64,000 nucleotides of DNA from Mangrovibrevibacter kandeliae (GCF_024519155.1 NZ_JANIFJ010000001.1:1-64000), one strand, 5' to 3'; shown: positions 7,446 to 16,732, numbered from the stretch's first letter. Numbers and translations: made by a program. Notes: generated by a model not told the origin, from the letters alone.

Positions 7446-9575
7446 ATGGACAGCCGAACCAGCGGCGCACACGCTCGTGTGCAGCGGCCAGCGGGGCGCA
7501 GTGCGCGTGTCTGGGCCGTACTCATGTGCGGCAGCGCACTCGCGCAGGCCCCGGCCGCCTTCGCGCAGGACGCCGGCGCGACCGTGCAGCTCGACACGGT
7601 GGTCGTCGAGGGACAGGGTGGCGGCACCGTCGGCCCGGATGACAGCATCGTTGCCCGGCGCTCGGCGACCGGCAGCAAGACCGATACGCCGATCGTCGAC
7701 CAGCCGGCCTCCGTCTCGGTGATCACGGAACAGGAACTCGAGCGGCGCAATGTGGAGGACGTGCAGCAGGCTCTGACCTACACCTCGAGTGTCGCGACGG
7801 ACACCTACGGCTCCGACGACCGCTACGACTTCTTTAAGATCCGCGGCTTCGACGAGACCTCGCTCGGCACCTATCGCGACGGGCTGCCGATGCCGATCCT
7901 CGGCTGGACGGCGAGCCGGCTGGAGCCGTACGGCCTGCAGCGGATCGAGGTGCTCAAGGGGTCGACCTCGACGCTGTTCGGGCTGAACGCGCCGGGCGGC
8001 CTCGTCAACGCCATCACCAAGCGGCCCCAGGATCGCAGCTTCGGCGAAGTCTTCACGACCTTCGGCGACGAGCACGTGGAGGTCGGCACCGACTTCGGCG
8101 GGCCGATCGACGCCGAGGGCATATGGAGCTATCGCGTCACGGCGCTCGGCCAGGACGCCTCCGACCGCGGCGACTACTCGAGCGACGACCGTCTCTATGT
8201 CGCGCCGGCGCTGACCTGGAGCCCGGATGCGGCCACCAGCCTGACGATCCTCGGCGACTACAACAAGCGCAACGGCAACACCGCCTACGGCTTCCCGGTG
8301 GGGGTCGACATCGATACCGACACCTTCACCGGCGAGCCCGACTTCAACGCCTTCGACTCCCGTGAATACAACATCGGGTACCTGTTCGAGCACCACTTCG
8401 ACAACGGAGTCAGCCTTCGGTCGAACGCGCGCTACAGCCATATCGATCTCGACTACCGGCAGGTCTATGGCGCCCAGCTCGATCCGAGCATCGATCGCAC
8501 CGCCTTCTCGGTCGACGGCGAGGTGGACCGCTTCGCGATCGACAACCAGCTCCAGTACGACACGAGCTGGGACCGCTTCGACTTCAAGACGCTGATCGGG
8601 CTCGACTATGTCCACGACACGCTGGACGAGCTGGCGCTGCTCGGCACGGCGCCGGGGATCGACATCTTCGATCCGGTCTATTGCGGCCGGGCTTGCATCA
8701 GCCTCGGACCCTATCTCGACCAGGACATCCGGCAGAACCGCACCGGGGTCTATGGTCAGGAGGAGCTGACCTTCGACGACCGCTGGATCCTCACGCTCGG
8801 TGGCCGCTGGGACACGGTCGACACGCGTCAGGAGAGCCACGACACCGGTGCCGTCGACGGCGATACCGAGAGCGCCTTCACCAAGCGCGCCGGATTGACC
8901 TACAAGGTCACGCCGGAGGTGGCCGTCTACGGCAACTACGCCGAGAGCTTCCAGCCGCTGATCAGCTCGGGCCAGGTGTTCGATCCGCAGGAGGGCACGC
9001 AGTACGAGGTCGGCGTCAAATACGCGCCGGACGCCTATGACGCCCTCTTCACCCTCGCGCTGTTCGACCTCGCCCAGACCAACGTGCCGAGCTACGTCAC
9101 GCCCACCCTGCGCCGCCAGATCGGCGAGGTGCGGGTGCGCGGTGTCGAGCTGGAGGGCAAGATGGCGCTCGACGACCGGCTGAACCTGACGCTCGCCTAC
9201 AGCTACTGGGACGCGGAGATCGAGGAGGACGGGCTCGGCGGCAATGTCGGCAACCGGCCGGCATCGACCCCGCAGCATCTCGCCTCCGCCTGGCTCGACT
9301 ACACGATCCCGGGTGAGGGGATGCGCGGCGACCTCACCCTCGGCGCCGGCGTGCGTTATGTCGGCGAGACCTTCGGCGACGACGCGAACACCGTCGAGGT
9401 GGGTAGCCATACCGTCGTCGACGCCGCAATCGACTACAAGGCGACCGAGCATGTCGATCTCGCCGTGCACGCGACCAACCTCTTCGACGAGAAATACGTC
9501 TCGACCGCCTATTACGGCACCGCCTATTACGGCGATCGTCGCAAGATCCTGGGGACGTTGAAATACAGCTGGTGA
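7446..9575 (+). CDS. TonB-dependent siderophore receptor
   Basis: 709 residues. The signal peptide ends near AAFAQ; a short linker with VVVEG may hold the TonB box, followed by the plug domain (about residues 75-180: DQPASVSVITEQEL, the FKIRGFDE motif, then RIEVLKGSTSTLFG, typical of siderophore receptors). The remainder is a 22-strand-type barrel ending in KILGTLKYSW with a terminal aromatic residue. An extracellular loop contains two Cys (YCGRAC). It imports a ferric siderophore across the outer membrane using TonB energy. The ATG at 7446 has GAGGGGA upstream. Its stop overlaps the start of the binding-protein gene, and two RirA-like boxes precede it. The ligand cannot be read from the sequence. 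Confidence 0.93.
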   Translation: MDSRTSGAHARVQRPAGRSARVWAVLMCGSALAQAPAAFAQDAGATVQLDTVVVEGQGGGTVGPDDSIVARRSATGSKTDTPIVDQPASVSVITEQELERRNVEDVQQALTYTSSVATDTYGSDDRYDFFKIRGFDETSLGTYRDGLPMPILGWTASRLEPYGLQRIEVLKGSTSTLFGLNAPGGLVNAITKRPQDRSFGEVFTTFGDEHVEVGTDFGGPIDAEGIWSYRVTALGQDASDRGDYSSDDRLYVAPALTWSPDAATSLTILGDYNKRNGNTAYGFPVGVDIDTDTFTGEPDFNAFDSREYNIGYLFEHHFDNGVSLRSNARYSHIDLDYRQVYGAQLDPSIDRTAFSVDGEVDRFAIDNQLQYDTSWDRFDFKTLIGLDYVHDTLDELALLGTAPGIDIFDPVYCGRACISLGPYLDQDIRQNRTGVYGQEELTFDDRWILTLGGRWDTVDTRQESHDTGAVDGDTESAFTKRAGLTYKVTPEVAVYGNYAESFQPLISSGQVFDPQEGTQYEVGVKYAPDAYDALFTLALFDLAQTNVPSYVTPTLRRQIGEVRVRGVELEGKMALDDRLNLTLAYSYWDAEIEEDGLGGNVGNRPASTPQHLASAWLDYTIPGEGMRGDLTLGAGVRYVGETFGDDANTVEVGSHTVVDAAIDYKATEHVDLAVHATNLFDEKYVSTAYYGTAYYGDRRKILGTLKYSW

Positions 9576-10585
9576 CCCCGAACCGCCGCCGGGTCCTTCG
9601 CGGACTTGGCGCCAGCCTCCTTGCGCCGCTGCTGTCTACCGCGACCGCCTTATCTACGGCGGCGGCGGACGACCTGCGCTTCGTCCATGCCTTCGGCGAG
9701 ACCGTGCTGCCGGCGCCGGCGCGGCGTGTCGTCTCGCTCGGCTACACCACGCACGACACGCTGCTGGCGCTGGGCGTGCCGCCGCTCGCCGTGCGCTACT
9801 GGTACGGCGACCACCCGTTCGGCGTCTGGCCCTGGGCACAGCCCTACCTCCACGGCGCCGAGCCGGACCTCTTCACCGGCGAGGTGTCGATGGAGCGGGT
9901 CGCGGCCCTCCGACCCGATCTCGTGGTGGCGATCGGGTCCAGCATCTCGCGCGCCGAATACGACGTCCTGTCGCGCATCGCGCCGGTGCTGATGCACGAG
10001 GCACGCTTCCCGGCCTATGGCACGCCCTGGGAGGCGATGACCCGCACGATCGGCCGCGCGCTGGGGCGCAGCGGGACAGCCGAGGAGCTGGTCGCGGCGA
10101 CATGGGCGCGCTTCGCGGCGGCAAAGGCCCGCAATCCCGGCTGGGCCGGCCGGACCGCCGTCGCCGCCTATCACTGGGCCGGCGAGAGCGGCGCCTTCGT
10201 CGGCGGCGACACCCGCGCGCGCTTCCTGCGCGACCTCGGCCTCGCGCCGACGCCGGTCGTCGAAAGGATGGGCGCGGACGACGGCTTCTACGGGGCGCTG
10301 TCGCCGGAGGACCTGTCGCCGCTCGATGCCGATATCCTCCTGTGGATCTCGTCCTTCGCCGAGGTGCCGGATCTCGTCGCGCTGCCGATGCGCCGGACGC
10401 TCCGCGCCCACCGCGAGGGGCGGGAGGTCTTTGCCGGCCCCCTCGTCGCCGGAGCGCTGTCGCATGGCAGCGTCCTGTCGATGCCCTTCGCGCTGGAGCG
10501 GCTCGAGGCCGATCTCGCCGCAGCCATCGACGGCGTGCCGGCAACAGTGGTCGCTTCGGCGGCCGAAGCGGGACTCGCGCCATGA
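9572..10585 (+). CDS. Iron-siderophore ABC transporter substrate-binding protein
   Basis: 337 residues, with a twin-arginine signal (NRRRVLRGLG, then a hydrophobic stretch) consistent with Tat export, as seen in some FhuD/FecB-type proteins. After the signal: a conserved RRVVSLGYTTHDTLLALGV start, the ERVAALRPDLVVAI motif and the LMHEARFPAYGTPWEAM region of class III periplasmic binding proteins. The GTG start overlaps the receptor stop (GTGA), implying translational coupling. The protein captures the ferric siderophore in the periplasm and hands it to the FecCD-type permeases encoded next. Confidence 0.9.
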   Translation: MTPNRRRVLRGLGASLLAPLLSTATALSTAAADDLRFVHAFGETVLPAPARRVVSLGYTTHDTLLALGVPPLAVRYWYGDHPFGVWPWAQPYLHGAEPDLFTGEVSMERVAALRPDLVVAIGSSISRAEYDVLSRIAPVLMHEARFPAYGTPWEAMTRTIGRALGRSGTAEELVAATWARFAAAKARNPGWAGRTAVAAYHWAGESGAFVGGDTRARFLRDLGLAPTPVVERMGADDGFYGALSPEDLSPLDADILLWISSFAEVPDLVALPMRRTLRAHREGREVFAGPLVAGALSHGSVLSMPFALERLEADLAAAIDGVPATVVASAAEAGLAP

Positions 10586-11568
10586 CGCGCTGGTGGCTGC
10601 TGGCGGGGCTGATCGTCCTCGCCGTTCTCTTCGCGCTGCTGCTCGGCGTGCGCACGGTGACGCTCCTGGAGCTCTGGCGGGCGGTGACTGCGCCCGACCC
10701 GCTCGACCCGTCCCATGTGACGGTCCTCTGGATCCGCCTGCCGCGGCTCGCCGCCGGGCTCGTGGCGGGCGCGGCGCTCGGCATGGCGGGCACGGTGATG
10801 GCGGCGCTCACCCGCAATCCGCTCGCCGATCCCGGCATTCTCGGCATCAACGCCGGTGCCGCCTTCGCGGTGGTGCTCGGCGCGCTGATCCTGGGGCAGG
10901 CCGATGCCGGCACGGTCGCCGCGCTCGCCTTTCCCGGCGCCGGCATCGCGGCGCTCGCCGTGTTCGCGCTCGGCGGCGGCCTCAGGGGAGACGCGGGCCC
11001 GGTGCGCCTCACGCTCGCCGGCGCGGCGCTGAACGCGCTGCTCCTGTCGCTGGTCTCGGCGATCGTCCTCGTGCGGGGCGAGACGCTCGACGTCCTGCGC
11101 TTCTGGATCGCCGGCTCGCTCTCCGTCGCGGCGGAGCGGCCGATCGGCGCAATGAGCCTCACGGCGGGCCTCGGCGCGCTCGTGGCGCTCGCCGCGGCGC
11201 CGCGACTCGAGCTGCTGATGCTCGGCGGGGCGCTGTCGCGCGGCCTCGGTGTCCGGCCGGGCCGGGTGCAGGCGCTCGCGCTCGCCGCGGTAACGCTGCT
11301 CACCGGCGCCGCCGTCGCGATCGCCGGGCCGATCGCCTTCCTCGGCCTGATGGTGCCGCCGCTGGCGCGCCGCATCGCCGGCAACGTCCTGCGGCTCGAA
11401 CTCGTCGCTGCGGCCGGGCTCGGCGCGAGCATCCTGCTCCTGGCCGACACGCTGGGCCGGCTGGTCCTCCCGCCAGCCGAGATCCGCGCCGGGATCATGA
11501 CGGCACTGGTCGGCGGACCGGTCTTCGTGGTCATCGCGCGTCGGCTGCGCCCGGGGGCGACGACATGA
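10582..11568 (+). CDS. FecCD-family siderophore ABC permease (first subunit)
   Basis: 328 residues, almost entirely hydrophobic, with about nine to ten predicted membrane helices. The family signature is present: GMAGTVMAALTRNPLADPGILGINAGA, here covering about residues 65-92, and the cytoplasmic coupling region GLMVPPLARRIAGNVLR near residue 255. The start overlaps the binding-protein stop (ATGA). It forms the inner-membrane channel with the next gene product. The best family comparison is FhuB halves, FecC or FepD-type permeases. Confidence 0.93.
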   Translation: MTRWWLLAGLIVLAVLFALLLGVRTVTLLELWRAVTAPDPLDPSHVTVLWIRLPRLAAGLVAGAALGMAGTVMAALTRNPLADPGILGINAGAAFAVVLGALILGQADAGTVAALAFPGAGIAALAVFALGGGLRGDAGPVRLTLAGAALNALLLSLVSAIVLVRGETLDVLRFWIAGSLSVAAERPIGAMSLTAGLGALVALAAAPRLELLMLGGALSRGLGVRPGRVQALALAAVTLLTGAAVAIAGPIAFLGLMVPPLARRIAGNVLRLELVAAAGLGASILLLADTLGRLVLPPAEIRAGIMTALVGGPVFVVIARRLRPGATT

Positions 11569-12542
11569 AGGGGGCGATCGTCCTCCTTGCCGTGCTGCTC
11601 GTGGCAAGCGCCGCCTCGATCCTGATCGGCGAGGTGCCGCTCGGGCTCGGCGATCTCTGGCAGGGAATGATCGGGGGGGGCGGACCGGGCGCGCTGACGG
11701 TGCGGGTGATCCGGGCGCCGCGGGCAGCCGTCGCGCTCGGCGCCGGCGCGGCACTCGGCCTGTCGGGCGCGGCGTTCCAGACGCTTCTGCGCAACCCACT
11801 CGCGGCGCCCGATCTCCTCGGCTTCACCTCCGGCGCAGGTCTGGCGATCCTCCTCTCGCTGACGCTCGGCCTGACGCTGCCGCTGCCGCTGGTGGGGGCC
11901 GCGGGCGGACTGGCGACGGCGGTGCTGGTGGCCGTCCTGGCGCACCGGCAGGGGAGAGGCCTGGTGCCGATCACCGTGATCCTCGTCGGCATCGGCACCG
12001 GCTTCACGATCTCGGCGTTCGGCACGCTGCTGATGACGCGCCTGCCCGGCGCCGAGGCCGCCGAGGCCCAGCGGTGGCTCACCGGCTCGCTCGCCGCGCG
12101 GGACTGGGGACAGGCCATGCAAGTCTGGTGTGTCGGCGGCGCCCTCGCCGCGCTGCTCGCGCTGCAGGGGCGGGCGCTCGATCTTCTTTCGCTCGGCGAC
12201 GACCTTGCCGCCGGGCTCGGCCTGCGTGTCGGGCGGGCCCGCCTCGGCGTCGCGGCAACCGGGGTAGGACTGGCGGCGGCCGGCGTCGCGGTCGCGGGAC
12301 CCGTGCCCTTCGTCGCGCTGATGGCTGGACCGCTCGGCGCGCGGCTCACCGGGGCGAGGGGCGTGCGTGGCCGGCTGATGGCGGCGGCCGGCGCCGGGGC
12401 GGCGGTCACCCTCCTTGCCGATCTCGCCTCGCGCGTCGCGCTGCCCGGCATTCAGCTGCCGATCGGTGTCTTCACCGGCGTGCTCGGCGCGCCGTACCTC
12501 CTGTGGCGCCTGTCACGCGAAATGGAAAAGGGCGAGCTGTGA
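11565..12542 (+). CDS. FecCD-family siderophore ABC permease (second subunit)
   Basis: 325 residues, highly hydrophobic. It has the same FecCD hallmarks as its neighbour: GLSGAAFQTLLRNPLAAPDLLGF early and the PFVALMAGPLGARLTG coupling segment late. The two permeases are paralogous but clearly diverged, so they should form a heterodimer. The ATG overlaps the preceding stop (ATGA), and its own stop overlaps the ATPase start. Confidence 0.93.
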   Translation: MKGAIVLLAVLLVASAASILIGEVPLGLGDLWQGMIGGGGPGALTVRVIRAPRAAVALGAGAALGLSGAAFQTLLRNPLAAPDLLGFTSGAGLAILLSLTLGLTLPLPLVGAAGGLATAVLVAVLAHRQGRGLVPITVILVGIGTGFTISAFGTLLMTRLPGAEAAEAQRWLTGSLAARDWGQAMQVWCVGGALAALLALQGRALDLLSLGDDLAAGLGLRVGRARLGVAATGVGLAAAGVAVAGPVPFVALMAGPLGARLTGARGVRGRLMAAAGAGAAVTLLADLASRVALPGIQLPIGVFTGVLGAPYLLWRLSREMEKGEL

Positions 12543-13318
12543 TCGACACCACCCTCAGCGCCGACCGGCTCACCCTCGGCTATGGCGATCGCCACGTGCT
12601 GGAGGACCTGTCGCTGACCCTGCCCTCCGGCCGCGTGACGGCCATCCTCGGCCCGAACGGCTGCGGCAAGTCGACCCTCCTGAAGGCCTTTGCGCGTCTC
12701 ATCCGGCCGCTCGCCGGCCGCGTCACGCTGGCCGGCCGGGATCTCCACCGCCAGGACACCAAGGCGCTCGCCCGGCGCCTCGCGATCCTGCCGCAGGCGC
12801 CGCTCGCCCCGGACGGCATCACCGTCGGCGACCTCGTCAAGCGCGGCCGGGCCCCTTGGCGCGGCCTCCTGTCGCCGTGGACGAGGGCTGACGTGGAGGC
12901 CTGCGCGGCCGCGCTCGAGGCGGTGGCGATGAAAGGCCTCGCCGACCGGCCGCTCGCCGAACTGTCCGGCGGTCAGCGGCAGCGGGCCTGGCTGGCGCTG
13001 GTGCTGGCGCAGGCGACGCCGCTCCTTTTGCTCGACGAGCCGACGACGTTTCTCGACCTGCCGCACCAGATCGAGGTGCTGTCGCTGCTGCGCCGGCGCA
13101 ACCGGGACGCCGGCACGACCGTCGTCAGCGTGCTGCACGATCTCAACCTCGCGGCCCGCTTCTGCGATCACCTCGTGCTCCTCGGATCGGACGGTGCGGT
13201 GGCGCAAGGCGCGCCGGACGCGGTGCTGACGGCCGAGCATCTGGACCAGGCCTTCGGCCTGAGGGCGCTGGTCCAGCCGGATCCGGTGACCGGCACACCG
13301 CTGGTGATCCCGCTCTGA
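12539..13318 (+). CDS. Iron-siderophore ABC transporter ATP-binding protein
   Basis: 259 residues, FecE/FhuC type. Walker A is GPNGCGKST (about residues 37-45), the Q-loop lies in LAILPQAPL, the ABC signature is LSGGQRQRAW, Walker B is LLLLDEPTTFLDLPHQ and the switch His is in VSVLHDLNLA. The GTG start overlaps the permease stop (GTGA). It powers import through the FecCD pair. Last gene of the operon; about 100 bases without a clear terminator follow. Confidence 0.94.
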   Translation: MIDTTLSADRLTLGYGDRHVLEDLSLTLPSGRVTAILGPNGCGKSTLLKAFARLIRPLAGRVTLAGRDLHRQDTKALARRLAILPQAPLAPDGITVGDLVKRGRAPWRGLLSPWTRADVEACAAALEAVAMKGLADRPLAELSGGQRQRAWLALVLAQATPLLLLDEPTTFLDLPHQIEVLSLLRRRNRDAGTTVVSVLHDLNLAARFCDHLVLLGSDGAVAQGAPDAVLTAEHLDQAFGLRALVQPDPVTGTPLVIPL

Positions 13319-13414
13319 CATTGTTCAACGCCGGCCCGCCGGTCGGCCCGGTGACTAAAGACCGCCAACGCGACTTCAGCCTTTCGAAAGGTCAGGTGAC
13401 GATAATCGGTGCCG

Positions 13415-14719
13415 ATGACAGCGCCGGCCAATCCGCTCATGAAACCGTCTTGGTGGGATTCAGCGCTGCGTGACGCGACGTGGCTCGATCGCGCCCGCGC
13501 CATGCGCTACAGCATCGTCCTCCTGCTCGTGGCCGTCGCCTTCGCGCTGTCGGCGCTGATCGTTCACGGCCGTGGCGGGATGTCCGGACCGGATCCGTTC
13601 AACAACGATTTCGTCAGCTTCTGGTCTGCGTCCCGGTTGGCGCTGGACGGCACGCCGGAGCTCGCCTACGTGCCGAAGGCGCACGGTGCGGTCGAGCGCC
13701 TGGCCTACGGCGAAGCGGCGATCCCCTATTACGCCTTCTTCTATCCGCCGGTCTTCCTGATGATCTGCCTGCCGCTCGCCCTGCTGCCGCTCGGCGCGTC
13801 GTGCTGGCTGTGGTTGCTGGCGACCGCCGCACCGTATCTGGCGGCCTTGTGGCGCCTGCTGCCGCCGTCGATCGGCTGGCGCCGCGTGCTCTGCTTCACC
13901 TTCCCGGCGATCGGGCTGAATGCCGCCTACGGGCAGAACGGATATCTGTCCGCCGCCGTGATGGCTGCGGGCCTCATGCTTCTGCGGGGGCGCCCGCTCG
14001 TGGCCGGTCTCGCCTTCGGATGTCTCGTCTTCAAGCCGCAGCTGGCCATCCTCCTGCCGCTGGCGCTGGCGGCGGGCGGCTACTGGCGGACCTTCTTCGT
14101 CACCGCCGCCACGGCGGCCCTCCTGATGCTCGTCTCGCTCGCGCTGTTCGGGTGGCAGACCTGGGAGGCCTTCTTCGCCAACTCGGCGCTGGCCCAGCGG
14201 GTCCTGACCGACGACCTCGTCTCCTCCTGGAAGATGGCGAGTGTCTATGCCGGGGTGAAGCTTCTCGGCGGCGGCGCCGGGCTCGCCGCCTCGGCGCAGG
14301 CGATTGCGGCAGCCGTTGCTGCGGGGTTCGTGGTGCGCGTCGCGCGGGCGCGGCCCGATCCGTTGGATCTCGGCGCCGTGCTCGTGGCCGCGACGCTCCT
14401 GACGACGCCGTTCGTGCTCGTCTACGACCTGACGCTTCTGGCGATTCCGCTTGCCCTCCTGATCCGATCCGGCTCGACCACCGGATTCAGGCCCTACGAG
14501 AAGATCGCAGTCCTTGCCGGCTGCGTCGCGCCGATGCTCATGCTGCCGGCCGGCGAATACCTGCATCTGCCGCTCGCGCCGCCGGTGGTCGCCATCGTCT
14601 ACGCGGTCCTCGTCCGGCGCGGCTTGCAGCCGGCGCCGCTATCGGAGAGCCGCCCGGCGCCGCTGCGGTTCCTCGAACCGCGCGCCGACCGGGGCGCGAC
14701 CGCTGCCGGAGCCGTCTGA
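13415..14719 (+). CDS. Glycosyltransferase family 87 (DUF2029) integral membrane protein
   Basis: About 434 residues with some ten hydrophobic helices. The N-terminal loop FNNDFVSFWSASRLALDG and the following FYPPVFLMICLPLALLPLG match the GT87 family of polyprenol-phosphate-dependent mannosyltransferase-like enzymes (GT-C fold), with the Asp in NDF as a candidate catalytic residue. FKPQLAILLPLAL is another typical segment. It probably transfers a sugar from a lipid-linked donor on the periplasmic side. The next gene, a GT2-GtrA fusion that could make or flip such a donor, overlaps by one base. The start is uncertain: GTG at 13409 and ATG at 13439 are alternatives. Confidence 0.8.
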   Translation: MTAPANPLMKPSWWDSALRDATWLDRARAMRYSIVLLLVAVAFALSALIVHGRGGMSGPDPFNNDFVSFWSASRLALDGTPELAYVPKAHGAVERLAYGEAAIPYYAFFYPPVFLMICLPLALLPLGASCWLWLLATAAPYLAALWRLLPPSIGWRRVLCFTFPAIGLNAAYGQNGYLSAAVMAAGLMLLRGRPLVAGLAFGCLVFKPQLAILLPLALAAGGYWRTFFVTAATAALLMLVSLALFGWQTWEAFFANSALAQRVLTDDLVSSWKMASVYAGVKLLGGGAGLAASAQAIAAAVAAGFVVRVARARPDPLDLGAVLVAATLLTTPFVLVYDLTLLAIPLALLIRSGSTTGFRPYEKIAVLAGCVAPMLMLPAGEYLHLPLAPPVVAIVYAVLVRRGLQPAPLSESRPAPLRFLEPRADRGATAAGAV

Positions 14720-15912
14720 TGCGCTGCGAAAACCCGTCCTCCGGCGGCAGCATGCCGGCACATGACCGTCCCGAGCTGTCGCTGGTCATCTGCACGCTGA
14801 ACGAGGCGGACTCCATCGGCCCCGTCCTGCGCGAAGTGGAAGCAGTGCTGCGCGGCGTCCGGCACGAGATCCTGGTGGTCGACGATTCGCCGGACGAGGC
14901 GACGGCCAATGCCGTGCGCGCCTTCGCGGCCCTCTGCCCGGCGGTTCGGCTGGTTCGGCGCAGCGGGCCACGGGGCCTTGCCTCCGCGGCGATCGCCGGC
15001 TGGGACGAGGCCAAGGGCGAGGTTCTCGCCATCATGGACGGTGACGGCCAGCACGAGGCCGGCCTGCTTCCGGCGATGCTGGACATGCTCGCGGACGAAG
15101 CGACCGACATCGTCATCGCCAGCCGCTACCTCAGGAAGGGGCCGAGTGGCCTGACCGGACTGCGCGATGTCGGCAGCCGCCTGGCGACGCTCGCCACCTT
15201 CGTCACCCTCGGCGTCTACTCCAGCGATCCCCTGAGCGGCTTCTTCGTGATGCGCCGGTCCTGGTACGAGCGCGCCCGCAACAGGCTGAGCGGAGTCGGC
15301 TTCAAGATCCTCGTCGACCTCCTCGCCTCCGGCCGGCGGCGCCCGACGCTCTCGGAGGTCCGGACGGCGCTTCGCCCGCGCATCGGCGGCGAATCGAAGC
15401 TCGATGCGCGCGTCGTGGTGGAACTGCTGGCCCTGCTCGTCGAAAAGCGCACCAACGGCCTCATTCCCACGCGCTTCTGCCTGTTCGCCATGATCGGCGC
15501 CTCGGGCCTCGGGGTGCACCTCGCGATCCTCTCGCTCGCCCTCGCCGCCTTCGAACTGCCCTTCTGGGCGGCGCAGGCGGCCGCGACGCTGTGCGCCATG
15601 ACGACCAACTTCGTCCTCAACAATGCGCTCACCTTCCGCGACCGGCGCCTCACCGGCCGGAACGCGTTGCGCGGACTTCTGACGTTCTGGATCTGCTGCA
15701 GCGGCGGCGCGCTGGTCAGCGAGATCGTCGGCTCGTCGCTCGACGGCCTCGGGCTCGGCTGGCTCCTCGCGGGTACGGCCGGGGCGGTTTCGGCGGCCTT
15801 GGTGAACTACGCCGCCGCCGGTCGCGCGACCTGGCGCGGCCAGTCGCTCGCCGGCAGCGCGCGGGAGACGTCCGCTGTCCTGCGTTCGGTGCCCATCACG
15901 CCCGCCGAATAG
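14719..15912 (+). CDS. GT2 polyprenol-phosphate sugar transferase fused to a GtrA-like membrane domain
   Basis: 397 residues in two domains. Residues about 15-240 are a DPM1-type GT2 domain with VICTLNEADSIG, the nucleotide-binding VVDDSPDEA, the catalytic-region DGDGQH and a late RIGGESKLD. Residues about 255-380 form four membrane helices of the GtrA type (LFAMIGASGLGVHL, then TTNFVLNNALTF, a conserved GtrA motif). Such proteins load sugars onto polyprenol phosphate and may help move the product across the membrane. The start codon overlaps the GT87 stop by one base (TGATG), so the two are coupled and likely act in one envelope glycosylation pathway. An alternative start is at 14752. Confidence 0.86.
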   Translation: MRCENPSSGGSMPAHDRPELSLVICTLNEADSIGPVLREVEAVLRGVRHEILVVDDSPDEATANAVRAFAALCPAVRLVRRSGPRGLASAAIAGWDEAKGEVLAIMDGDGQHEAGLLPAMLDMLADEATDIVIASRYLRKGPSGLTGLRDVGSRLATLATFVTLGVYSSDPLSGFFVMRRSWYERARNRLSGVGFKILVDLLASGRRRPTLSEVRTALRPRIGGESKLDARVVVELLALLVEKRTNGLIPTRFCLFAMIGASGLGVHLAILSLALAAFELPFWAAQAAATLCAMTTNFVLNNALTFRDRRLTGRNALRGLLTFWICCSGGALVSEIVGSSLDGLGLGWLLAGTAGAVSAALVNYAAAGRATWRGQSLAGSARETSAVLRSVPITPAE

Positions 15913-15929
15913 CGGATCGACGGCCTCGA

Positions 15930-16547
15930 TCAGTCGGGGGACGATTGCCTGATGTGCGCCGTGATCACGCGGCGCAGACCCTCGGCATCGCGGGCGGCCA
16001 GACGGTCCACCATCTCGAAATGCTCCCGGCTCGACTGCTCGATGCGCAGGCGCGTCGCCCACTGCGAGGCGGGGGCGGAGGACGTGCGAAGCCGCAACTC
16101 GTCCACCAGTTCGACAAGCTGGCGGTTGCCGGCGCTCGCCAGCAGCGCCCGATGGAAGGCGAGGTTCGCCTCGTAGATCGCCATGATCGAGCCGGTCGAG
16201 ATCAGCGCGTCGAAATGCTGCGCGAGGCTCAGCAGGTCGTCGATCACCGTCGCCCGGGCCTGGGTGATCATCCGCTCGGCGGCGGCCGTCTCCAGGAGGA
16301 TCCGGATCTCCAGGATCTCGAAATCCTTCTCGCTGTCTTCCGGATAGACGTAGTAGCCGCGGTTGGGAATGTATTGCAGCATGCGGCGGTGCGCGAGCTT
16401 CTCCAGAGCCTTGCGCACTTCGGCGCGGCTGCAGCCGTAGCGCTCCTGCAGCTCGATCTGCTTCAGCCAGCTCCCCGGCTGGAAACGGCGCGCGCGGACG
16501 TCCTCAGCAATCCGATCGGCGACGTCGCGGTAGAGTTGCTTGTCCAT
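15930..16547 (-). CDS. GntR family transcriptional regulator with FCD ligand domain
   Basis: 205 residues. Residues about 1-70 form a winged helix-turn-helix (LYRDVADRIAEDV, then LQERYGCSRAEVRKALEKLAHRRML); the rest is an all-helical FCD domain with metal/ligand His-type positions (FHRALLASAGN, and HFEMVDRLAARDAEG near the end). It faces away from the M20/ABC importer operon, so it most likely represses that operon and responds to its substrate. The ATG at 16547 is chosen because GAGGTG lies nine bases upstream; a GTG at 16559 would add four residues. It converges with the GT2-GtrA gene, whose stop is 17 bases away. Confidence 0.9.
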   Translation of the reverse strand: MDKQLYRDVADRIAEDVRARRFQPGSWLKQIELQERYGCSRAEVRKALEKLAHRRMLQYIPNRGYYVYPEDSEKDFEILEIRILLETAAAERMITQARATVIDDLLSLAQHFDALISTGSIMAIYEANLAFHRALLASAGNRQLVELVDELRLRTSSAPASQWATRLRIEQSSREHFEMVDRLAARDAEGLRRVITAHIRQSSPD

Positions 16548-16632
16548 GTCCTGCCGCACCTCAAGCGGGGCGCCTCAACAGCTTCGCAGACGCCGGCACA
16601 ATCGCCCGTGTATGCTGAAAGTTTGGGCGGAT

Positions 16633-16679
16633 CATAATATTGCACAACCTGACAAAGCGTGCATTTGATTGGCGCCAAT
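16633..16679. promoter_or_regulatory. Divergent promoter/operator region between gntR and the M20-ABC operon
   Basis: This AT-richer stretch holds a -10-like CATAAT (16633-16638), a pair of inverted pentamers TGCAC and GTGCA 13 bases apart (16641-16663) and a perfect 12-base palindrome attggcgccaat (16668-16679). Sites of this kind in a gntR-operon intergenic region are natural candidates for the regulator's operator. Which palindrome is bound, and where transcription starts, cannot be told from sequence alone. Confidence 0.4.
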
Positions 16680-16732
16680 TCAGATGCAGAAGATGCGCCG
16701 CCACGCGTGGCCGCATCCATCCGTGGGGACCG

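Noticed and set aside
6357-9470. 1037-codon leftward open frame antisense to the TonB receptor and pncA
   Set aside because: Low-complexity Arg/Asp/Val composition with no recognisable domain; it covers three well supported genes on the other strand.
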